DNA of 64,000 bases, taken from Methylomonas rhizoryzae. GTDB taxonomy: Bacteria; Pseudomonadota; Gammaproteobacteria; Methylococcales; Methylomonadaceae. The notes beneath the pieces were generated by a model that saw only the letters and a program-made list of their open reading frames with translations, was not told the DNA's origin and made no database searches. The position numbers were made by a program, and so were the translations under genes. This document shows, piece after piece, positions 16,905-25,894 of this stretch. Numbering within the stretch: position 1 is the first letter of the stretch; each line of letters opens with the position of its first letter. The DNA is taken from NCBI RefSeq assembly GCF_008632455.1, contig NZ_CP043929.1, forward strand, positions 2,666,001-2,730,000, given 5' to 3'.

Positions 16905-17330
16905 TTACGGCTGAGTCAGCGTGGCGTTAGTCGTAGTGGTTTCAGTATTGCTGGCATTGTAGCAATGGTATTGAATCCTATACGAACCCGTTGCCGCTGC
17001 GGTTTGAGTGGCTATTAAGTAATAATTACCGGAGCCGGCGGATAAAGTGGCAAATGCACTATAAACAGCATCGGTTTGAACGGTATCGGTTATGTGTTGG
17101 GCATTACCGTCTTTGAAAACAGTCAAGCCCATCATGCCGGTGTTGATCGCTAAATCAGCTACTTGAGCCTTAACGTAGGTTGTACCGGTCGGACAAGTTA
17201 ATTTCAATACCTGTGTGGTTTTATTAACGATAATACCCGAGTAAATATGTGCCTGAGCCGTATTCACGAAAACCAAGGAACATAGAATGGCAGCTGATTG
17301 AATTAACCTGTTGACAATTTTTTCTCTCAT
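16905..17330 (-). CDS. Hypothetical secreted protein
   Basis: A 141-residue protein with a signal peptide (cleavage after NTAQA, about residue 27). The mature part is rich in Thr, Ala and Asn with two cysteines (LTCPTG, YHCYN), and looks like a small all-beta secreted domain. I do not recognise the family. It lies downstream of the HEAT-repeat gene by 32 bases on the same strand and may be co-transcribed. Confidence 0.6.
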   Translation of the reverse strand: MREKIVNRLIQSAAILCSLVFVNTAQAHIYSGIIVNKTTQVLKLTCPTGTTYVKAQVADLAINTGMMGLTVFKDGNAQHITDTVQTDAVYSAFATLSAGSGNYYLIATQTAAATGSYRIQYHCYNASNTETTTTNATLTQP

Positions 17331-17362
17331 ATTGTTTACCCAAATTTAATTTAAAACATCGA

Positions 17363-18202
17363 TTAACGATTTTGTAATTTCATTGCCGCAAACTGTCTGA
17401 CTGTTTCGTCTTCGTCTCGCAGCATTTGCCGTATCAACGCAGTACTTTCGTCGATATGTTGCAGCGCCATCAAACGAACCGACACCTCCGGATCGTGCAG
17501 CGCCTGTTGCAATTGGGCAGACGCTTGTTGCTCGCCTTCCCAACGTATTAAGGCGGCCAAAGCTTGGCTTTTGACTTCGACGTTATCCTCCGCAATCGCC
17601 GCCTCGAATATTTGTCTGACGTCCCGATCCTCCGAATCGGCATTGGAAGCCAGATAGGAAAACGCTTGAGTGCGTTGGTCCGGCGTGCCGGATACAGCCA
17701 TCTGTTTTCTAAATTCTAATTTTTGCTCGTCGCTAGGTTCGTCGCCTTCTTTGGAGTACGCCGACGCACTCGGGCCCGACGCCGGATGATGAGGTTCACC
17801 AGAAGTGCAGCTCGTATCGACCCCGGTTATGGCGCTGCCCAATAGCCATACCTCCAGTGCGCTCGTTGAATTCCGTCCCTGAGTTTCGCGAACCGCCATG
17901 TCGACCTTGCCGTCCAGCAAGCAATGCAATAGTTGTTGAATGGAATCAGCCACGCAGGTCGCTGAGATGATGGCAACCGGCAAAACGGAATAATGAATCC
18001 GCAAGTCTGTTTGCGACTCGATGCTTTCCAAAGCCGACTTGAGATCGGCGTTGCTTGCCCGAAAAAAGTATTGACCGTCTTGTTGGCGAAACTCGACGCT
18101 GCCGTTCGGAACGTCGACAGCGCCGACCGCCATAGACCACAGCGATAGGACGACTAGGGAAAATCCACGCACGGTACAACCGCTTCTATAACGGGGGAAC
18201 AT
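17363..18202 (-). CDS. HEAT-repeat protein with secretin/TonB short N-terminal-like domain
   Basis: A 279-residue secreted protein. A hydrophobic leader (about 12-28) precedes a region (about 35-120) resembling the STN domain of secretins and TonB receptors (ADLKSALESIESQT ... LLHCLLDGKVD). A polar linker leads to HEAT-like helical repeats from about 175 (VKSQALAALIRWEG, VSVRLMALQHIDE, ETVRQFAAMKLQNR). It lies nine bases downstream of a PEP-CTERM gene on the same strand, so they likely share a transcript. It may bind partners in the periplasm; the function is unknown. Confidence 0.7.
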   Translation of the reverse strand: MFPRYRSGCTVRGFSLVVLSLWSMAVGAVDVPNGSVEFRQQDGQYFFRASNADLKSALESIESQTDLRIHYSVLPVAIISATCVADSIQQLLHCLLDGKVDMAVRETQGRNSTSALEVWLLGSAITGVDTSCTSGEPHHPASGPSASAYSKEGDEPSDEQKLEFRKQMAVSGTPDQRTQAFSYLASNADSEDRDVRQIFEAAIAEDNVEVKSQALAALIRWEGEQQASAQLQQALHDPEVSVRLMALQHIDESTALIRQMLRDEDETVRQFAAMKLQNR

Positions 18203-18210
18203 CAGGCTGA

Positions 18211-18897
18211 TTAAGCCGCCAAGGTTCTCTTACGAGACAAGGTACCCAAGCCGGCTAAAGCGGTACCGAACAACCAGACAGCCGCTGGAAGCGGTACTTG
18301 AGAAACTTCGGACACATTGCCGTCGATGGTGAATTTATAATCATGCGGATACGTGTTGTAAGGCGCATAATCTTCGTAACCCAACCAACCGGCAGACATT
18401 AGCTCTCCCGGCAAAAATGCGATCGGATCGTTCAGCGTACCGTTTACGGTAATCAAATAGTCTCCGGACAAACCGCTAAAAACCGCGCCAGGATCGGAGT
18501 TTCCCGTCGGAAACAGGGACGCCGAGCCTAGCCAGCCGTCTTTCAGGGCTACACCGAAAACGTTATAACCTATGTCCAAATTTTTAAAGGTTTGCGTGCT
18601 CTCATCAAAATACGCATGGGTGTCCGCGCCAACGCTGTAATTGACGAAAGCCCAATCCGAATCATCCGGTTGCCCGGCAACGTATGAACCATCAACCTTT
18701 TGCCAAATGGTCAGGGTAGCGTCGAAACCGTCGGACAACGTATCCATAACAATGGTTACGTCGCCGCCGTCAGCATGAAACCAGTAATATTCGACAGCAT
18801 TCGGAGCTTGGTGGGTACCTTCATAAGTCAAAGTCGCCGCTTGCGCTCCGGATGCCGACGCGCCCAGCACGGCGGCCGCTAATAGTAATTTTTTCAT
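18211..18897 (-). CDS. VPLPA-CTERM (PEP-CTERM type) secreted protein 1
   Basis: A 228-residue exosortase substrate. Signal peptide MKKLLLAAAVLGASASGAQA, a beta-rich central domain with many Gly/Asp (DVUA0089-like), and a C-terminal sorting tail: VPLPAAVWLFGTALAGL followed by the basic SRKR. The tail is read by XrtA, encoded at 59401-60900. ATG 18897 is chosen because GGAG lies seven bases upstream and the signal peptide begins there. A sigma-54-like promoter lies at 18998-19013. It is divergent from a second PEP-CTERM gene. Confidence 0.9.
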   Translation of the reverse strand: MKKLLLAAAVLGASASGAQAATLTYEGTHQAPNAVEYYWFHADGGDVTIVMDTLSDGFDATLTIWQKVDGSYVAGQPDDSDWAFVNYSVGADTHAYFDESTQTFKNLDIGYNVFGVALKDGWLGSASLFPTGNSDPGAVFSGLSGDYLITVNGTLNDPIAFLPGELMSAGWLGYEDYAPYNTYPHDYKFTIDGNVSEVSQVPLPAAVWLFGTALAGLGTLSRKRTLAA

Positions 18898-18997
18898 TGA
18901 AATCTCCATAACGTTGAAAGAACACGGCGGACAATTCCAGCGCCGCCGCGCGTTAAAATTCGGGTCTATTTGCCCGTCCCTGGTCCGCACTGGAAAT

Positions 18998-19013
18998 TGC
19001 ATTAACCATGCCT
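18998..19013 (-). promoter_or_regulatory. Sigma-54-like promoter of PEP-CTERM protein 1
   Basis: On the minus strand the sequence AGGCATGGTTAATGCA fits the sigma-54 -24/-12 pattern (TGGCACG-N4-TTGCW) with GG and GC exactly spaced and three mismatches. Transcription would begin about 90 bases before the start codon. Confidence 0.5.
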
Positions 19014-19287
19014 GTTATCTGAAAATCAGATTAACGGATTAAATGAGCCGCCGACCGTTTGAAGAAAGTTGTTTATTAACGCCTACTTATACGTAACTTT
19101 TACGTCGAACATTTCTTAGATCAGCCTTAACCAGCCGTTTTTGACGCAAGATTCATCGTTCGATCCCTGCGTCCATAAAGCAGTCAACCGGTGAAATCAC
19201 TTATTGAAATAGGCGAAATAACATAGTTTGCAGTTAAGCCGATTTCACACACCAAGCGATCAACCATTAAGCGCGGCTTCCGACTTG

Positions 19288-19303
19288 TGGCGCCGATTTT
19301 GCT
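19288..19303 (+). promoter_or_regulatory. Sigma-54-like promoter of PEP-CTERM protein 2
   Basis: TGGCGCCGATTTTGCT matches the -24/-12 consensus TGGCACG-N4-TTGCW at all but two defined bases, with the invariant GG and GC at the right spacing. It would give a leader of about 205 bases before ATG 19519. Confidence 0.6.
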
Positions 19304-19518
19304 TTTAACGGACGTCGGCGCAGCGGAATATCTTTCCAGCTTCTCCGAACCTGAATCCGCATCAATTCAATTAGGGCGTACGCCGGGCTGCGCTTGCAAT
19401 AGCTAGCGGTGTGGCCTCCGTACGGCGTTTGACGCGGCAATAGGTCAATGATCAGATCCGATGCGGCGGGGGCGTATCGGCTGGTCGGGTTAATCCAAAC
19501 ATTTAGCGAGAATTTTCG

Positions 19519-20430
19519 ATGATCGAACCAACCAAACTGGCGAAAGCCATAGCTTACGCCGTTGCCGGCTTAGCGCTCAGCACCTCCGGCGCTTCGGCTA
19601 ACGTGACTACCATGTACAATTTGTCCAGCAGCTACGGCGCAGACAACAGCGGCAACAACAGCGACCCGTTTAACTACGGCGGCGGCACCGACGGCTGGAC
19701 CAACGCCGGTACCGGCGCAGCGGTCGGCGACGGTACCGGTGCGTCAAAATGGGCCGGTACTTCCGGCGCCAACAACGTCGCCTTCGGTTATACCGGCGCG
19801 CATTTGAACTGGGCGGTCGAAATCAGCGGCGGCAACGGCGGTAGCGGCGAGATTTCCGCTGCCGATTCTTACGCCCGTTACGGCGTGTACGCCGACATCG
19901 ACGTGGCCAAAGGCGCCTGGAGCGATGCGGCCGAGAGCGGCGCGTCCGGCTGGCGGCACGATCTGGACATGGGCTTGTTCAAATCCGATACCACCGGCTT
20001 GGTCACACTGAGCGCGGTCGGCATTCAGCAAGCAGGAACCGCTTTCGGTTTCACCATTTTCGACGGGGTGGATACGGTGACCAACTACAACCATCACGGC
20101 GGCTGGAATAGCGGCAACAACGCCGGCGGCATTACCGCCAGTTCGTCACCCTACCCTAATGCGATCTTTGCGGGAACAGGGTTGGATGTTGCCGACATCG
20201 TGGCTTACAGCGTCGGCGGTGCTAACCCCAGCAACCTGAATACCATCACATTCAACGCCCTGGCCGGCCATACCTACACCATCTTCATCGGCGGCTACCG
20301 CAACGGTGAGTGGGGCGACACTAACGACGGCTACGCCCTGACCGTTTCGCAAGTGCCGGTACCGGGCGCAATATGGTTGTTCGGCTCTGCGCTGGCCGGC
20401 TTGATCGGCTTAAGACGCCGCCAGGCTTAA
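19519..20430 (+). CDS. PEP-CTERM type secreted protein 2
   Basis: A 303-residue secreted protein with a signal peptide (cleavage near residue 27, GASA-NV), a glycine- and asparagine-rich body and the sorting tail VPVPGAIWLFGSALAGL with a basic end GLRRRQA. It is a likely exosortase substrate displayed or released at the surface. It sits between a sigma-54-like promoter and the second sulfotransferase gene (20647), which follows by 216 bases. The body does not match a named domain that I know. Confidence 0.88.
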   Translation: MIEPTKLAKAIAYAVAGLALSTSGASANVTTMYNLSSSYGADNSGNNSDPFNYGGGTDGWTNAGTGAAVGDGTGASKWAGTSGANNVAFGYTGAHLNWAVEISGGNGGSGEISAADSYARYGVYADIDVAKGAWSDAAESGASGWRHDLDMGLFKSDTTGLVTLSAVGIQQAGTAFGFTIFDGVDTVTNYNHHGGWNSGNNAGGITASSSPYPNAIFAGTGLDVADIVAYSVGGANPSNLNTITFNALAGHTYTIFIGGYRNGEWGDTNDGYALTVSQVPVPGAIWLFGSALAGLIGLRRRQA

Positions 20431-20646
20431 GCAACCCTCACAATCTGAACGCGGTTCGCCTTGCAGCGATTTTCTGCAAGTGCGAGTCGCATCGGCTCGA
20501 TGTGTGCCGGAACGCGAATGCCATAGCAGCCTGTCATGATCGTCGGTTGACAAAGGGCTTAAATGCCGCGCCTAGACGAAAACCGGGCAATCTGCATTCG
20601 GTCTGCCCGTCCATTAATATGTTTGACCGTAAACTTATCCTAAAGC

Positions 20647-22176
20647 ATGAGCGACTATTTGCGCCTTGGCCAAACCGCCATCCAAAACAAGAATCTGCCC
20701 GAAGCGGTGAATTGGTTTAGCCAAGCCGCCAAACAAAATCCTAAAGATCCGCAAACCCTGGCTTGCCTCGGCCAAGCCTTATGCTGGCAAGGCGAAAAAG
20801 AACAAGGCTTGGGTTATTTACGCCAATCCGGGCAGCTGCTGGGCAAAAAAGCGCGCAAATCGCGCGAGGTGGGTTTGCTGTTGGACTTGGCCGACCAACT
20901 GCAACATTGGAACGATTACGCCGGTGCCGCCGAACTGTGCAAGCAAGCCGTGCAAATCAACCCGCAGCAAGTACGCGGTTTTCAGCTGCTGGCCTTGTCG
21001 CATTCGCGGTTAAATCAGCGCAAACCGGCGGTAGCGGCCGCTAAACAAGCACTGCGCCTGGTGCCGGACAATCCGATGTTGGCCATCTTGTTGGCCACCG
21101 TGGAAATCGAAGACAAGCAATACGACAGCGCCAACGCACGCTTACAAAAAGTGTTGCAGAATCCGTTGCTGAAACCGGAGGAAAAATTTCGCGCGCATAA
21201 GGAAGCCGCACGCGTGTTGGACAAGCGTGGCCTTTATCAACACGTTTTCCCGCATCTTTACGCTGCCGGCGAAATCGCCCCCGTTTTGCCGGAAGTCAAG
21301 CGGGTAGACCGGCATTTCGTGCCCCGTTTGCTGGCGGAATACCGTGCCGGTTTAGATAGCAAACTGTTAAGCCGCTGGTCGGAAGCCGATTTTGCCGACT
21401 CGTTGCCCGCACCGGTATTTGTTGTGGGCTTTATGCGCAGTGGCACCACGCTGACTCAAGAAGTATTGGATGCCCACCCGGACGTGGTGGTCGCCGACGA
21501 AACCGACTTGCTGCAGTCGGTAGTAAAAGAATTAAACCGCCTGTATCCGGATAGTCCGGGCGTAGTCGAACGCTTGAAACGGCTGGATCTCGATGCCGCC
21601 AAGCGCCTGCGCAAGAGCTACTGGCAACGCGCACGGGCGATGTTCGGCACCGAGGCGGACCGTAAACTACTGGTAGACAAGACCACGATGAACAGCATCG
21701 ACGTCGGCCTGATCAATTGCCTGTTTCCGGAGGCCAAATTGATTTATTTGTTGCGCGATCCGCGCGACGTCTGTTTGAGCTGTTTCATGCAGACCATGAT
21801 CCCTACGCCGTCAACGGTGCACTTATTGAACTGGCAGGATATAGCCCGTTTTTATGCGCAAGTCACCGGCAATTGGTTGTATCTGAAGCCGCAGCTCACC
21901 ATGAACTTCCGGGAATTGCGCTACGAAGACGTGGTAACGGATTTTGAAGCCACCTTCCGCGGCATGTTTGAGTTCATCGGTCTGGAATGGAACGCCAAAG
22001 TCAGCGAGTTTTACAAACCGGTTGCCGGCAAGGCCGTGGCCAGCCCCAGTTTCAGTCAAGTCGCCCAACCTTTATATTCCTCTTCGCTAGGCCGCTGGCG
22101 GCAATTTAGCCGCGAATACGAGTCCATCCTGCCGGAGCTGCAGCCGTTTTTAAGCGCCCTGGCCTACCCGGATTAA
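20647..22176 (+). CDS. TPR-repeat sulfotransferase, copy 2
   Basis: A 509-residue paralogue of the gene at 11373-12905. TPR-like repeats fill residues 1-210 and the sulfotransferase domain follows, with the PAPS loops VGFMRSGTTL (260-269) and RDPRDVCLSCF (370-380) and LVDKTTMN (342-349). The two proteins share a conserved end (ASPS-x-QVxQPLYxSxLGRW). The gene follows a PEP-CTERM protein gene, hinting that sulfation acts on surface material or on exported proteins; this is not shown. A small inverted repeat (CGGGCA/TGCCCG, 20584-20609) lies before it. Confidence 0.88.
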   Translation: MSDYLRLGQTAIQNKNLPEAVNWFSQAAKQNPKDPQTLACLGQALCWQGEKEQGLGYLRQSGQLLGKKARKSREVGLLLDLADQLQHWNDYAGAAELCKQAVQINPQQVRGFQLLALSHSRLNQRKPAVAAAKQALRLVPDNPMLAILLATVEIEDKQYDSANARLQKVLQNPLLKPEEKFRAHKEAARVLDKRGLYQHVFPHLYAAGEIAPVLPEVKRVDRHFVPRLLAEYRAGLDSKLLSRWSEADFADSLPAPVFVVGFMRSGTTLTQEVLDAHPDVVVADETDLLQSVVKELNRLYPDSPGVVERLKRLDLDAAKRLRKSYWQRARAMFGTEADRKLLVDKTTMNSIDVGLINCLFPEAKLIYLLRDPRDVCLSCFMQTMIPTPSTVHLLNWQDIARFYAQVTGNWLYLKPQLTMNFRELRYEDVVTDFEATFRGMFEFIGLEWNAKVSEFYKPVAGKAVASPSFSQVAQPLYSSSLGRWRQFSREYESILPELQPFLSALAYPD

Positions 22177-22198
22177 TTTTCCGCAGACGGCGGGCCGA

Positions 22199-22933
22199 TT
22201 AACCCGCCGCCAGTTCCGAATCCATATTGGCAAGAAAACCGTTTTTCCGCGCCAGATAATTGTCGACGAAAGCCTGCAGCGGTTCCGCCTCGTATTCGCG
22301 CAAACCGCTGACCGCCAGCTTTTTGAAGCCGGTACCGACCACTTCGCCTTGGGCAACGATTTGAAAGTGCAAATAAGCGGTTGCCCGTTTGCCGTTGACT
22401 TCCATTTCCGGCTCCAGGGTTTCCAGACTCGGGTTTTGCATGTCGATCCGGCGCATGTTCAGGGTCATGCTTTCGTAGATCACCAAGGGCCGGTCGATGT
22501 TGAACATGACCTTTTCCTTGGCCAGCAACGGCACCAACACATAGGGAAAATTTTGTCCGGAAAAAGCCACGTAATCGCGGATCAAGGCTTCCAACATCGC
22601 CTGATCCCGGTTGATTTTGCCGGAACGGTGAATTTGTAAATAGGTCTTGCCTTGCTTGTCGGTAACGTCGAATTGTTCGGCGTTGGTATCGGGAAAATCC
22701 AGCAATACTCCGTCGCCGACCATGCCGGAAAAAACGAAATGCATGTTTTCACTGAGGCCGTATTTTTCCAACACCAGTGAAAACAGCAAATCGCCCGGCA
22801 CGCAGAAGCGCTTGGCGTCGACATCGTGCAAGGGGTTGAAGTCGTGCGCGACTTCCTTGGCAAAATTACTGGCCTGTTGCGCCGAGATGCGGATGCTAGT
22901 GTCTTGCTTGTCGTAATAGGCTTTTAAAAACAT
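22199..22933 (-). CDS. DUF3581 family protein
   Basis: A 244-residue cytosolic protein of DUF3581, a family conserved in gammaproteobacteria but without a known role. The opening (FAKEVAHDFNPLHD) resembles the substrate helix of MaoC/hotdog hydratases, which may indicate a hotdog fold; this is tentative. It is followed on the same strand by nothing closer than sulfotransferase copy 2 (convergent), and preceded by a rhodanese gene 15 bases away. Confidence 0.8.
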   Translation of the reverse strand: MFLKAYYDKQDTSIRISAQQASNFAKEVAHDFNPLHDVDAKRFCVPGDLLFSLVLEKYGLSENMHFVFSGMVGDGVLLDFPDTNAEQFDVTDKQGKTYLQIHRSGKINRDQAMLEALIRDYVAFSGQNFPYVLVPLLAKEKVMFNIDRPLVIYESMTLNMRRIDMQNPSLETLEPEMEVNGKRATAYLHFQIVAQGEVVGTGFKKLAVSGLREYEAEPLQAFVDNYLARKNGFLANMDSELAAG

Positions 22934-22948
22934 ATTGTTGTTATTGTT

Positions 22949-23272
22949 TTAATACCGGGGGATTGTAGAATCGCAAGCCATCGACCAGGCGTCGATACCG
23001 CCTTTCAGATTGTATAAACGATCGAAACCGTTTTGTTGCAAAAACTGGCAAGCCTGCTGGCTGCGCATGCCGTGATGACAGATCACCACGATGTCCTTGG
23101 CGGGATCCAATTCCTGCAAGCGCTCCGGCAGGGATCTCAGCGGTATCAACATGCTACCGTCGATACGGGCAAAGGCGAATTCGTTCGGTTCGCGCACGTC
23201 GAGCAAGATCAGCTCGTCGCCTTGTTGTAAGCGTTGTTGGACTTGTTGGGCACTGTATTGGGTTATCGGCAT
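22949..23272 (-). CDS. Rhodanese-like sulfurtransferase
   Basis: A 107-residue single-domain rhodanese (GlpE-like). The active-site loop is CHHGMRS with the persulfide cysteine at about 65; DVREPNEF and GGIDAW are the family motifs. It can pass sulfane sulfur to cyanide or thiol acceptors; the in vivo partner is unknown. It overlaps the aminotransferase gene by ten bases and precedes DUF3581, so these three form one minus-strand operon. Confidence 0.9.
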   Translation of the reverse strand: MPITQYSAQQVQQRLQQGDELILLDVREPNEFAFARIDGSMLIPLRSLPERLQELDPAKDIVVICHHGMRSQQACQFLQQNGFDRLYNLKGGIDAWSMACDSTIPRY

Positions 23273-24426
23273 AGGAATCGTTCCAGTCGGTTAATCGCAA
23301 CGGACATTCTATCGATAGATGCCGTGTATGCAAACCGGATATAGCGCTCAGCGGCATAGCGACCGAAATCCTTCCCGGGCGTTACCGCCACACCTTCCTG
23401 TTCCAATAACTCGCGGGCGAAGCGGAAACTGTCGTCGGTAAAACGGCTGCAGTCGGCGTAAATGTAGAAAGCACCTTGCGGTTTAACCGCCATGCCGAAA
23501 CCCAGTTGCGTCAGTTTTGCATGTAAAAAGTCGCGCCGCGCCTCAAATTCGCTACGCCTACGTTCCAATTGCGCCAAATTGTCCGGCCCAAACGAGGCTA
23601 AAGCCGCATATTGCGAATGGCTAGGCGCGGAGATAAAGATGTTCTGCGCCAAGCGGTCGGCCGCTTGGATAAATCTTTCCGGCACCACCAGCCAGCCCAC
23701 CCGCCAGCCGGTCATGCCGAAATATTTGGAAAAACTGTTGATCACGAACGCTTCATCGCTGAACTGCAAGGCAGTGACCGCGTTCTCGCCGTATACCAAG
23801 CCATGATAAATCTCGTCCGAATAAAACGCCCCGCCCAATGCCAGCGTGGTATCCAGCACGGATTGCAACGCTTGCCCGCTCATGACGGTACCCGTCGGGT
23901 TGGACGGCGAAGCCACCAACACCCCTAGCGTTTGCGGCCGCCAATGTTCGCGTATCGCCGCTTCATATAAATGGTATCCGCTAGCGGCGTCGACCGGAAC
24001 ATGACAAGCGGTCGCGCCCAATAAACGTAAGAAATTGGCGTTGCAAGGGTAGCACGGGTCGGCCATGATCAGTTCCTGGCCGGGATTCAAACTAATTCCC
24101 AAGGCCAACAACAACGCACCGGACGCCCCCGGCGTAACGAAGACCCGCGCCGGATCCAACTCGACGCCGTAGCGTGAGCGGTAAAACTCGGCGATTGCCG
24201 CCCGCAATGCCGGCAGTCCGGCCGCCGGAGTATATTTGACTTGACCGTCGGCCAACATTCGGCAACCTGCTTCCAGCACCGCCGGCGGGGTCGGAAAATC
24301 CGGTTCGCCGATTTCCATATGCACGACATCTCGTCCTTCGGCCTCCAATTGCTTGGCGCGCTGCAACAACTCCATTACGTAAAATGAAGAGATTCCTTGC
24401 ATTCTATCGGCAAGCGGTAAATTCAT
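23263..24426 (-). CDS. PLP-dependent aminotransferase, class I/II
   Basis: A 387-residue fold-type I aminotransferase. The PLP lysine lies in NSFSKYFGMTGWRVGW, and the substrate arginine is in RFAYTAS near the end. PSNPTGTV and the YTPAAGLPALR motif are typical of aspartate/aromatic aminotransferases. The exact amino acid used cannot be told from sequence. It starts the operon with the rhodanese and DUF3581 and is divergent from dksA, with 110 bases between starts. Confidence 0.88.
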   Translation of the reverse strand: MNLPLADRMQGISSFYVMELLQRAKQLEAEGRDVVHMEIGEPDFPTPPAVLEAGCRMLADGQVKYTPAAGLPALRAAIAEFYRSRYGVELDPARVFVTPGASGALLLALGISLNPGQELIMADPCYPCNANFLRLLGATACHVPVDAASGYHLYEAAIREHWRPQTLGVLVASPSNPTGTVMSGQALQSVLDTTLALGGAFYSDEIYHGLVYGENAVTALQFSDEAFVINSFSKYFGMTGWRVGWLVVPERFIQAADRLAQNIFISAPSHSQYAALASFGPDNLAQLERRRSEFEARRDFLHAKLTQLGFGMAVKPQGAFYIYADCSRFTDDSFRFARELLEQEGVAVTPGKDFGRYAAERYIRFAYTASIDRMSVAINRLERFLCR

Positions 24427-24536
24427 GGCCTTGGTCCAAGTAAATCAGCCGCGGAATGATAACAAACTTCTTGCTTGCGCCCCTGCATTCTGATAAAAAG
24501 CCCCGATTTTTTTAAAGACATTTCAGGAGTCAATGG

Positions 24537-24959
24537 ATGAATAGTTCCCCGTCGGATTTCAGCATCAAGCCATACGAAGAAAAGGAAGGCGAAGAATACA
24601 TGAACGAAGCGCAATTGCAGCACTTCGCCAACATCCTGAACAAATGGAAAGCCGAATTGATGGAAGAAGTCGACCGCACGGTGCACCACATGCAAGACGA
24701 TGCCGCCAACTTTCCGGACCCTAACGACAGGGCCACCCAAGAATCCGAATTCAGCTTGGAATTGCGCACCCGCGACCGCGAGCGCAAACTGATCAAGAAA
24801 ATCGAAGAATCGCTGAAAAACATCGAATCCGGCGACTACGGCTACTGCGAAACCTGCGGAGTCGAAATCGGCATCCGCCGCCTGGAAGCCCGTCCGACCG
24901 CCACTTTGTGCATCGATTGCAAAACCTTGGATGAAATTCGCGAAAAGCAAATGGGTTAA
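24537..24959 (+). CDS. dksA: RNA polymerase-binding transcription factor DksA
   Basis: A 140-residue DksA. The coiled coil ends with the acidic tip (DDAANFPDPNDRATQE, Asp residues at the tip) that enters the polymerase secondary channel, and a zinc finger CETCG ... CIDC follows near the end. It acts with ppGpp to adjust rRNA and amino acid promoters. The gluQ reading frame follows two bases after the stop codon, as in many gammaproteobacteria where dksA and gluQ are paired. Confidence 0.95.
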   Translation: MNSSPSDFSIKPYEEKEGEEYMNEAQLQHFANILNKWKAELMEEVDRTVHHMQDDAANFPDPNDRATQESEFSLELRTRDRERKLIKKIEESLKNIESGDYGYCETCGVEIGIRRLEARPTATLCIDCKTLDEIREKQMG

Positions 24960-24961
24960 AC

Positions 24962-25894
24962 CTGCCGCACCCCACTAATCCCTACATCGGCCGGTTCGCC
25001 CCTTCTCCTACCGGCCCACTCCATCTAGGCTCGCTGTACACCGCTCTCGCCGGCTTTCTGGACGCTCGCCATCACGGCGGCCAGTGGTTGCTGCGCATCG
25101 ACGACCTCGATACGCCCCGTAACATCTCCGGCGCCGCCGACGACATACTGCGTTGTTTGCAGCGTTTCGGCTTGCAGTGGGACGGCGAGGTCTACTACCA
25201 GAGCCGGCACGTGGACGCTTACCAGCGGGAATTAACCGGCTTGGCCCGGCACGGCTTACTCTACGCTTGCCGCTGCAGCCGCAAGGATCTGGCCGAACAC
25301 GCCGTCTATCCCGGTTATTGCCGAGACTTGGGGCTACCGCTGGAACCCGGCACAACCTGGCGCCTGAAAACACGAGACCGACTCATCGCCTTCGAAGACG
25401 CCATACAAGGTCATTTCGAGCAAAACGTCGGCTTGGAGCACGGCGACTTTGTGGTTCGCCGCAAGGACGACATCGTCGCCTACCAATGCGCGGTGGTCGT
25501 CGACGACTACCTGCAAGGGATAAGCCACGTGGTGCGCGGTGCCGATTTGTTGGAATCCACCATCAAACAACGTTATCTGCAAACTCTACTCGGCTATCCG
25601 CAACCGCATTACCGCCACTTACCGGTCATCGTCGACGCCCAAGGGCAAAAGCTCAGCAAACAAACCTTGGCGACGCCGGTAGACGAGCGCAATCCCCGGC
25701 AAACGCTATTTTTGCTGCTGCAATTATTGCGGCAAGATCCACCGTCCGGCTTAAACGAAGCCACGCTCGCCGATCAATTGGAATGGGCAATCGTTCATTG
25801 GCAACCAAACCGGTTGTCCGGCCTACGCGCTGTGCAGCCTGAAACGCAGGAATCGCCTAACCTCGGCGGCATCCAACCACAAACCACGCGCTAA
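24962..25894 (+). CDS. gluQ: Glutamyl-Q tRNA(Asp) synthetase
   Basis: A GluRS-like enzyme without an anticodon-binding domain, about 310 residues. It attaches glutamate to queuosine at the wobble position of tRNA(Asp). Motifs: FAPSPTGPLHLGSL (HIGH region), zinc cysteines in CRCSRKDL and YC, and KLSKQ (KMSKS type). No ATG, GTG or TTG exists in frame between the upstream in-frame stop (24932) and this motif, so the start is put at CTG 24962, two bases after the dksA stop. The first standard start is TTG 25088, which would delete the HIGH motif. Initiation by coupling to dksA is likely. Confidence 0.85.
   Translation: MPHPTNPYIGRFAPSPTGPLHLGSLYTALAGFLDARHHGGQWLLRIDDLDTPRNISGAADDILRCLQRFGLQWDGEVYYQSRHVDAYQRELTGLARHGLLYACRCSRKDLAEHAVYPGYCRDLGLPLEPGTTWRLKTRDRLIAFEDAIQGHFEQNVGLEHGDFVVRRKDDIVAYQCAVVVDDYLQGISHVVRGADLLESTIKQRYLQTLLGYPQPHYRHLPVIVDAQGQKLSKQTLATPVDERNPRQTLFLLLQLLRQDPPSGLNEATLADQLEWAIVHWQPNRLSGLRAVQPETQESPNLGGIQPQTTR

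Larger units (their letters stand above)
18898..19518. other. Divergent regulatory region between two PEP-CTERM genes
   Basis: About 620 bases with no supported gene. It holds a sigma-54-like site pointing to each flanking PEP-CTERM gene (annotated separately), leaving untranslated leaders of about 90 and 205 bases. The middle (19020-19260) could hold activator sites, but no clear one is seen. Confidence 0.6.

Noticed and set aside
20584..20609. Terminator between PEP-CTERM protein 2 and sulfotransferase copy 2
   Set aside because: Only a six-base stem and no T run.
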